Positions 13,174 to 15,958 of a stretch of DNA of 15,958 nucleotides are shown one piece after another. Numbering within the stretch: position 1 is the first letter of the stretch; the number at the start of each line of letters is the position of its first letter. The notes under the pieces are model-generated. The model was not told the origin of the DNA. It made no database searches and saw nothing but the letters and a program-made list of their open reading frames with translations. This stretch comes from CAZGVW01 sp964529265 (lineage in GTDB: Bacteria; Planctomycetota; Phycisphaerae; Phycisphaerales; UBA1924): assembly GCA_964529265.1 (NCBI GenBank), contig CAZGVW010000289.1, positions 1 to 15,958 on the forward strand, written 5' to 3'. Made by a program: the position numbers and the translations under genes.

Positions 13174-14595
13174 ATGTGGGCTCTAGCGTATGTCATCAGC
13201 GAATGGCTGATCCGAATCGGGATGATTCCTGTGGTCGCGCGGCGGCGCTCGCCGGGCACGGCCCTGGCGTGGCTCGGCGTGATCTTCTTCTTCCCGCTCG
13301 GCGGGCTGTTCCTGTTCCTGGTGTTCGGCGAGAATCGCCTGGGCCGCCGCCGCGGCAAGGCGCACGGCCGCGCGCTGGAGGTGATCTCGAGTGAGGAGCG
13401 GCGGAGCGCGATGGCCCGGCACATCGCGCGCCCGCACATTTCGCAGGCTCAGCACGATCTCGCGCGCCTCAGCGCGCGCCTGGGCGGCATCGGCCCGCTA
13501 GGCGGCAACGCCGTGCGCCTGATCACGAACACCGAGGCCGTCATCGGCAGCCTTGTCGAGGCCATCGACGCCGCGGAGCGCCACGTTCATCTGCTCTTCT
13601 ACATCTTCCGTGACGATGAGACCGGCTCGCGCGTCGCCGAGGCGCTGGTGCGCGCGGCGGCCAGGGGCGTCAAGTGCCGTGTGCTTGTGGATGAGGCGGC
13701 GTCGCGCCCGATGCTCCGCCACATGGCGCACCGCCTGCGCAAGGAGGGCGTGGAGGTCGTGGCGGCCCTGCCCGTCAACCTGGCGCGGCTGGTCCTGGCG
13801 CGCATCGACCTGCGGAACCATCGCAAGGTGGCCGTGATCGACGGACGCATCGGCTACGTCGGCTCCCAGAACATCGTGAACGCGGATTACGGCCACAAAC
13901 GCGTCGGCGCCTGGCGCGATATGACGGCCCGCATCGTCGGGCCCGCGGCTCTGCAACTGCAGGAGGTGTTCTGCCAGGACTGGTACTTCGAAACCGGCGA
14001 GGGGCTCACGGATTCCGATGTGTTTCCGGCGCCGGAGCAGGCCGGCGACGTCGCGGTGCAGCTCGTGCCCAGCGGGCCCGATCTCCGGACCGATGCCTTC
14101 CAGCAACTCCTCGTCGCCGTCATCCACGAGGCGGAAGAGCGCATCGTCATGACCTCGCCCTACCTCGTTCCGGAGGAGGCCCTCGTGCTCGCGCTGCGCC
14201 TCGCGGTGCTCCGCGGCATCCAGGTGGACATCATCGTCCCGGAGGTGTGCGATCAGCGCATGGTCGGGACCGCGGCCCGCGGGTTCTACCCGGAACTGCT
14301 CGAAGCGGGCGTGCAGATCCACGTGCATCAGGACGGCCTGCTGCACGCCAAAACCGTGAGCGTGGACGACGCCTTCGGCCTTGTGGGCTCCGGCAACTTC
14401 GACAGCCGGTCGTTCAGGCTGAACTTCGAACTGAGCGCCCTGCTCTATGGAGAGCATGTGACGCGCGAACTCCGCGCCCGGCAACTCGATTACCTGAAGC
14501 AGACGCGCGAACTCTCGCTGGATGAGTGGATGAAGCGCTCGCGGGTGCTGCGATCGATCGAGAGCACGGCGCGGCTGGTGGGGCCGCTGCTGTAA
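13174..14595 (+). CDS. cls: Cardiolipin synthase, phospholipase D type
   Basis: About 473 residues. Makes cardiolipin from two phosphatidylglycerols at the inner membrane. Two N-terminal membrane segments (about 1-22 and 30-52, ending FGENRLGRRRG) precede two phospholipase D domains. The HKD motifs are H216/K218/D223 in HRKVAVIDGRIGYVGSQN and H391/K393/D398 in HAKTVSVDDAFGLVGSGNFD. Conserved CQDWYFETGE and TSPYLVPEEALVLALRLAV segments are present. Length is normal for ClsA-type enzymes (about 480). ATG 13174 is chosen because it begins the membrane segment; an open frame extends upstream without family likeness. The ribosome site is weak (AGGGG about 10 bases upstream). It ends 7 bases from the convergent scoA stop. 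Confidence 0.95.
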   Translation: MWALAYVISEWLIRIGMIPVVARRRSPGTALAWLGVIFFFPLGGLFLFLVFGENRLGRRRGKAHGRALEVISSEERRSAMARHIARPHISQAQHDLARLSARLGGIGPLGGNAVRLITNTEAVIGSLVEAIDAAERHVHLLFYIFRDDETGSRVAEALVRAAARGVKCRVLVDEAASRPMLRHMAHRLRKEGVEVVAALPVNLARLVLARIDLRNHRKVAVIDGRIGYVGSQNIVNADYGHKRVGAWRDMTARIVGPAALQLQEVFCQDWYFETGEGLTDSDVFPAPEQAGDVAVQLVPSGPDLRTDAFQQLLVAVIHEAEERIVMTSPYLVPEEALVLALRLAVLRGIQVDIIVPEVCDQRMVGTAARGFYPELLEAGVQIHVHQDGLLHAKTVSVDDAFGLVGSGNFDSRSFRLNFELSALLYGEHVTRELRARQLDYLKQTRELSLDEWMKRSRVLRSIESTARLVGPLL

Positions 14596-14602
14596 GCGAT
14601 CA

Positions 14603-15319
14603 TCACCCCCGCTTCCGCACCGTCCTCTGCTCGATCCGCTTCTCGCTCTTCGTCACCACGATCGCATCCACGTAGGCGCTCGGCGTGTGGATGGCCTCGG
14701 GGTCGAGGGCGCCGACCTCCACGAGTTGCTCCACCTCCGCCACCGTCACCGCGGCCGCCTGCGCCATCATCGGGTTGAAGTTGCGCGCGGTCTTGCGATA
14801 GACGAGGTTGCCCGCCTTGTCCGCCTTCCACGCCTTCACGAGCGACAGATCCGCCTTCAGCCACGTCTCCATCACGTACTCGCGGCCGTCGATCTTCCGC
14901 GTCTCCTTCCCTTCCGCCACGAGCGTGCCCACGCCGGTCGCGGTGAAGAACGCCGGAATCCCCGCGCCGCCGGCTCGGATTCGCTCCGCCAGCGTGCCCT
15001 GCGGATTGAACTCAACCTCCAGTTCCTTCTGGAGGAACTGGCGCTCGAACTCCGCGTTCTCGCCGACGTAGGACGAAACCATCTTGCGGATCTGGCGCGT
15101 CTGGAGCAGCAGGCCGAGGCCCCAGTCATCCACGCCCGCGTTGTTGGAGATGGCCGTGACGCCCTTCACGCCCGTATCGCGCAGGGCGATGATCAGTTGC
15201 TCCGGGATGCCGCAGAGGCCGAAGCCCCCGGCCATGATGGTCATGCCGTCGCGGATCACGCCGCGGGCCTTGAGGGCCTCCATGACGGCCCCGGGCGATT
15301 CGTGGACCTTGTTCAGCAT
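14603..15319 (-). CDS. scoA: 3-oxoacid (acetoacetate) CoA-transferase, subunit A
   Basis: 238 residues, full length for the alpha subunit. It contains the CoA-binding glycine loop GGFGLCGIP (31-39), then SNNAGVDDWGLGLLLQTRQI, SYVGENAEFERQFLQKELEV, NPQGTLAERIRAGGAGIPAF and KADKAGNLVYRKTARNFNP, all typical of ScoA. It works only as a complex with ScoB, here found at 10043-10705. Start ATG 15319 has TAGTCT 7 bases upstream and no ribosome site. It diverges from the HPPD gene, whose pathway yields acetoacetate, the substrate of this enzyme. Confidence 0.95.
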   Translation of the reverse strand: MLNKVHESPGAVMEALKARGVIRDGMTIMAGGFGLCGIPEQLIIALRDTGVKGVTAISNNAGVDDWGLGLLLQTRQIRKMVSSYVGENAEFERQFLQKELEVEFNPQGTLAERIRAGGAGIPAFFTATGVGTLVAEGKETRKIDGREYVMETWLKADLSLVKAWKADKAGNLVYRKTARNFNPMMAQAAAVTVAEVEQLVEVGALDPEAIHTPSAYVDAIVVTKSEKRIEQRTVRKRG

Positions 15320-15326
15320 GGGGGAC

Positions 15327-15332
15327 AGACTA
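15327..15332 (-). promoter_or_regulatory. -10 element TAGTCT of scoA
   Basis: Minus-strand TAGTCT with 7 bases (GTCCCCC) before ATG 15319, consistent with a leaderless transcript. No -35 is visible. Confidence 0.45.
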
Positions 15333-15361
15333 CCGCGCCGGGGCGGCGCGGGCGGGCTTCA

Positions 15362-15397
15362 CAGTGACCTGAAATTGGCGCACAAACACGGTCACTG
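15362..15397. promoter_or_regulatory. Inverted repeat CAGTGACC...GGTCACTG between scoA and the HPPD gene
   Basis: Perfect 8-base arms separated by 20 bases lie in the 193-base divergent gap. The centre-to-centre distance of the arms is 28 bases, close to three helical turns. It sits just upstream of both candidate promoters and could be an operator controlling both genes. A hairpin is possible, but there is no T-run. Confidence 0.5.
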
Positions 15398-15425
15398 CGC
15401 GCGTTCGAACGAGGCTCGACAGCCC

Positions 15426-15431
15426 TACAAT
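15426..15431 (+). promoter_or_regulatory. -10 element TACAAT of the HPPD gene
   Basis: TACAAT is near consensus and would give a leader of about 75 bases. A TTCGAA-like -35 lies at 15404-15409 with 16 bases of spacing, which is weak. Confidence 0.45.
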
Positions 15432-15512
15432 GGACTATCGCTGGCGGCAGGGCGCCCCCGGCGACATGACCCCCAGCAACCCCCCATCGCCGACCGGATG
15501 GAGACTCATCGA

Positions 15513-15958
15513 ATGACCACGATCGCCAGCAAGCCCGGCGCGACCCCCGCCCCCGGAGCCGCCCCCGCCCCCGGCGGCCAGTCCAAGACCGACCCTCTGC
15601 AGCTGATCGACGTTGACCACGTGCGGTTCTACGTGGGCAACGCCAGGCAGGCGGCCGTCTTTTACGCCCACACCTTCGGCTTCATGGTCGAGCAGGTGGC
15701 GGACCTCACCACCGGCAGCCGCGAGGACGCGAACTACCTGCTCACGCAGGGCAACATCCGCATCATCATCACCACGCCGCTCACGCCCGGCCACCCCGCG
15801 GCGGACGAGATCAAGCACTTTGGCGACGGCGTGAAGGACGTCGCCTTCACCGTCTTCGACGCTGAGAAGGCCTTCCAGCGCGCGGTGAAGAATGGCGCGG
15901 AGGTGGCGTATGAGCCCAGGACCCTCTCCGATGAGCGCGGCAGCGTGACGATGGCGGG
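15513..15958 (+). CDS. hpd: 4-hydroxyphenylpyruvate dioxygenase, N-terminal part (runs off the window)
   Basis: Iron-dependent dioxygenase that converts 4-hydroxyphenylpyruvate to homogentisate in tyrosine breakdown. About 148 codons are visible, covering the first vicinal-oxygen-chelate domain: IDVDHVRFYVGNARQAAVFY (32-51), FGFMVEQVADLTTGSRED, and FGDGVKDVAFTVFDAEKAFQ, which match the family closely. The iron ligands are in the C-terminal half and lie outside the window. Residues 8-24 are Pro/Ala/Gly-rich, an extension before the core. GGAG lies 9 bases before ATG 15513. The product pathway ends in fumarate and acetoacetate, linking it to the divergent scoA. Confidence 0.92.
   Translation, partial: MTTIASKPGATPAPGAAPAPGGQSKTDPLQLIDVDHVRFYVGNARQAAVFYAHTFGFMVEQVADLTTGSREDANYLLTQGNIRIIITTPLTPGHPAADEIKHFGDGVKDVAFTVFDAEKAFQRAVKNGAEVAYEPRTLSDERGSVTMA

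Noticed and set aside
15436..15512. SAM-I riboswitch-like text in the HPPD leader (CTATC..., GGCAGGG, CAGCAACC, GATGG)
   Set aside because: It resembles the first half of a SAM-I aptamer and has a short closing stem, but only about 37 bases remain after GCAACC, too few for the other stems, and HPPD is not a methionine-pathway gene. A covariance-model scan would settle it.
1..15958. CRISPR array, transposase, integrase, tRNA, toxin-antitoxin or phage-defence genes
   Set aside because: None was seen on either strand; every gene with a recognised family is metabolic, envelope or regulatory.

Overview
The window is a very GC-rich stretch (roughly 70% by eye) of bacterial chromosome, densely packed with 18 protein genes and no RNA genes, insertion sequences, CRISPR arrays or origin that I can see. 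The best guess for the host is a planctomycete, probably of the Phycisphaerae. The reasons are three ECF sigma factors each paired with a small membrane partner, one partner being a DUF6768-like protein; a large unclassified secreted protein; menaquinone-type UbiE/MenG; and many genes that look leaderless. This assignment is inference from gene content, not from a marker gene. No gap between genes exceeds about 210 bases.

Layout. On the minus strand, 1-308 is the N-terminus of the GTPase TypA/BipA. Next on the minus strand comes an overlapping three-gene unit (3448 down to 502): ECF sigma factor, single-pass anti-sigma-like protein, and a large secreted or lipoprotein-like protein. A small hypothetical gene (3520-3999, plus) diverges from it and overlaps, tail to tail, a WalJ/YycJ-like metallo-beta-lactamase-fold protein (3964-4860, minus). 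A B12-binding-fold protein (4965-5669, minus) ends in a good intrinsic terminator. UbiE/MenG (5860-6675, minus) diverges from an exported M48 metalloprotease (6764-7768, plus).

From 9897 down to 7793 (minus) lie a second ECF sigma factor, its DUF6768-like membrane partner and an M19 dipeptidase. Then come scoB (10043-10705, minus) and a secreted alpha/beta hydrolase (10733-11797, minus). A third ECF sigma factor with an overlapping membrane partner (11924-12965, plus) and cardiolipin synthase (13174-14595, plus) follow. Finally scoA (14603-15319, minus) diverges from the start of a 4-hydroxyphenylpyruvate dioxygenase gene (15513 to the window edge, plus).

How the parts fit. HPPD starts tyrosine breakdown toward fumarate and acetoacetate. 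ScoA and ScoB together activate acetoacetate with succinyl-CoA, so the right end is a plausible tyrosine/ketone-body catabolic locus, but the two transferase subunits are separated by four unrelated genes. The three sigma cassettes are candidate envelope-signalling modules; none of their partners carries a zinc-type anti-sigma motif.

The most informative structural signal is a TANNNT hexamer placed 6-7 bases before the likely ATG of seven genes, without a Shine-Dalgarno sequence at most of them. Genes inside operons instead carry GGAG-type ribosome sites. This points to widespread leaderless transcripts, and I used it to choose several start codons. I did not find a convincing, wholly new multi-gene system. 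The best candidates for something undescribed are the Cys-rich anti-sigma and secreted-protein unit, and the B12-fold protein that lacks the cobalamin-ligating histidine.
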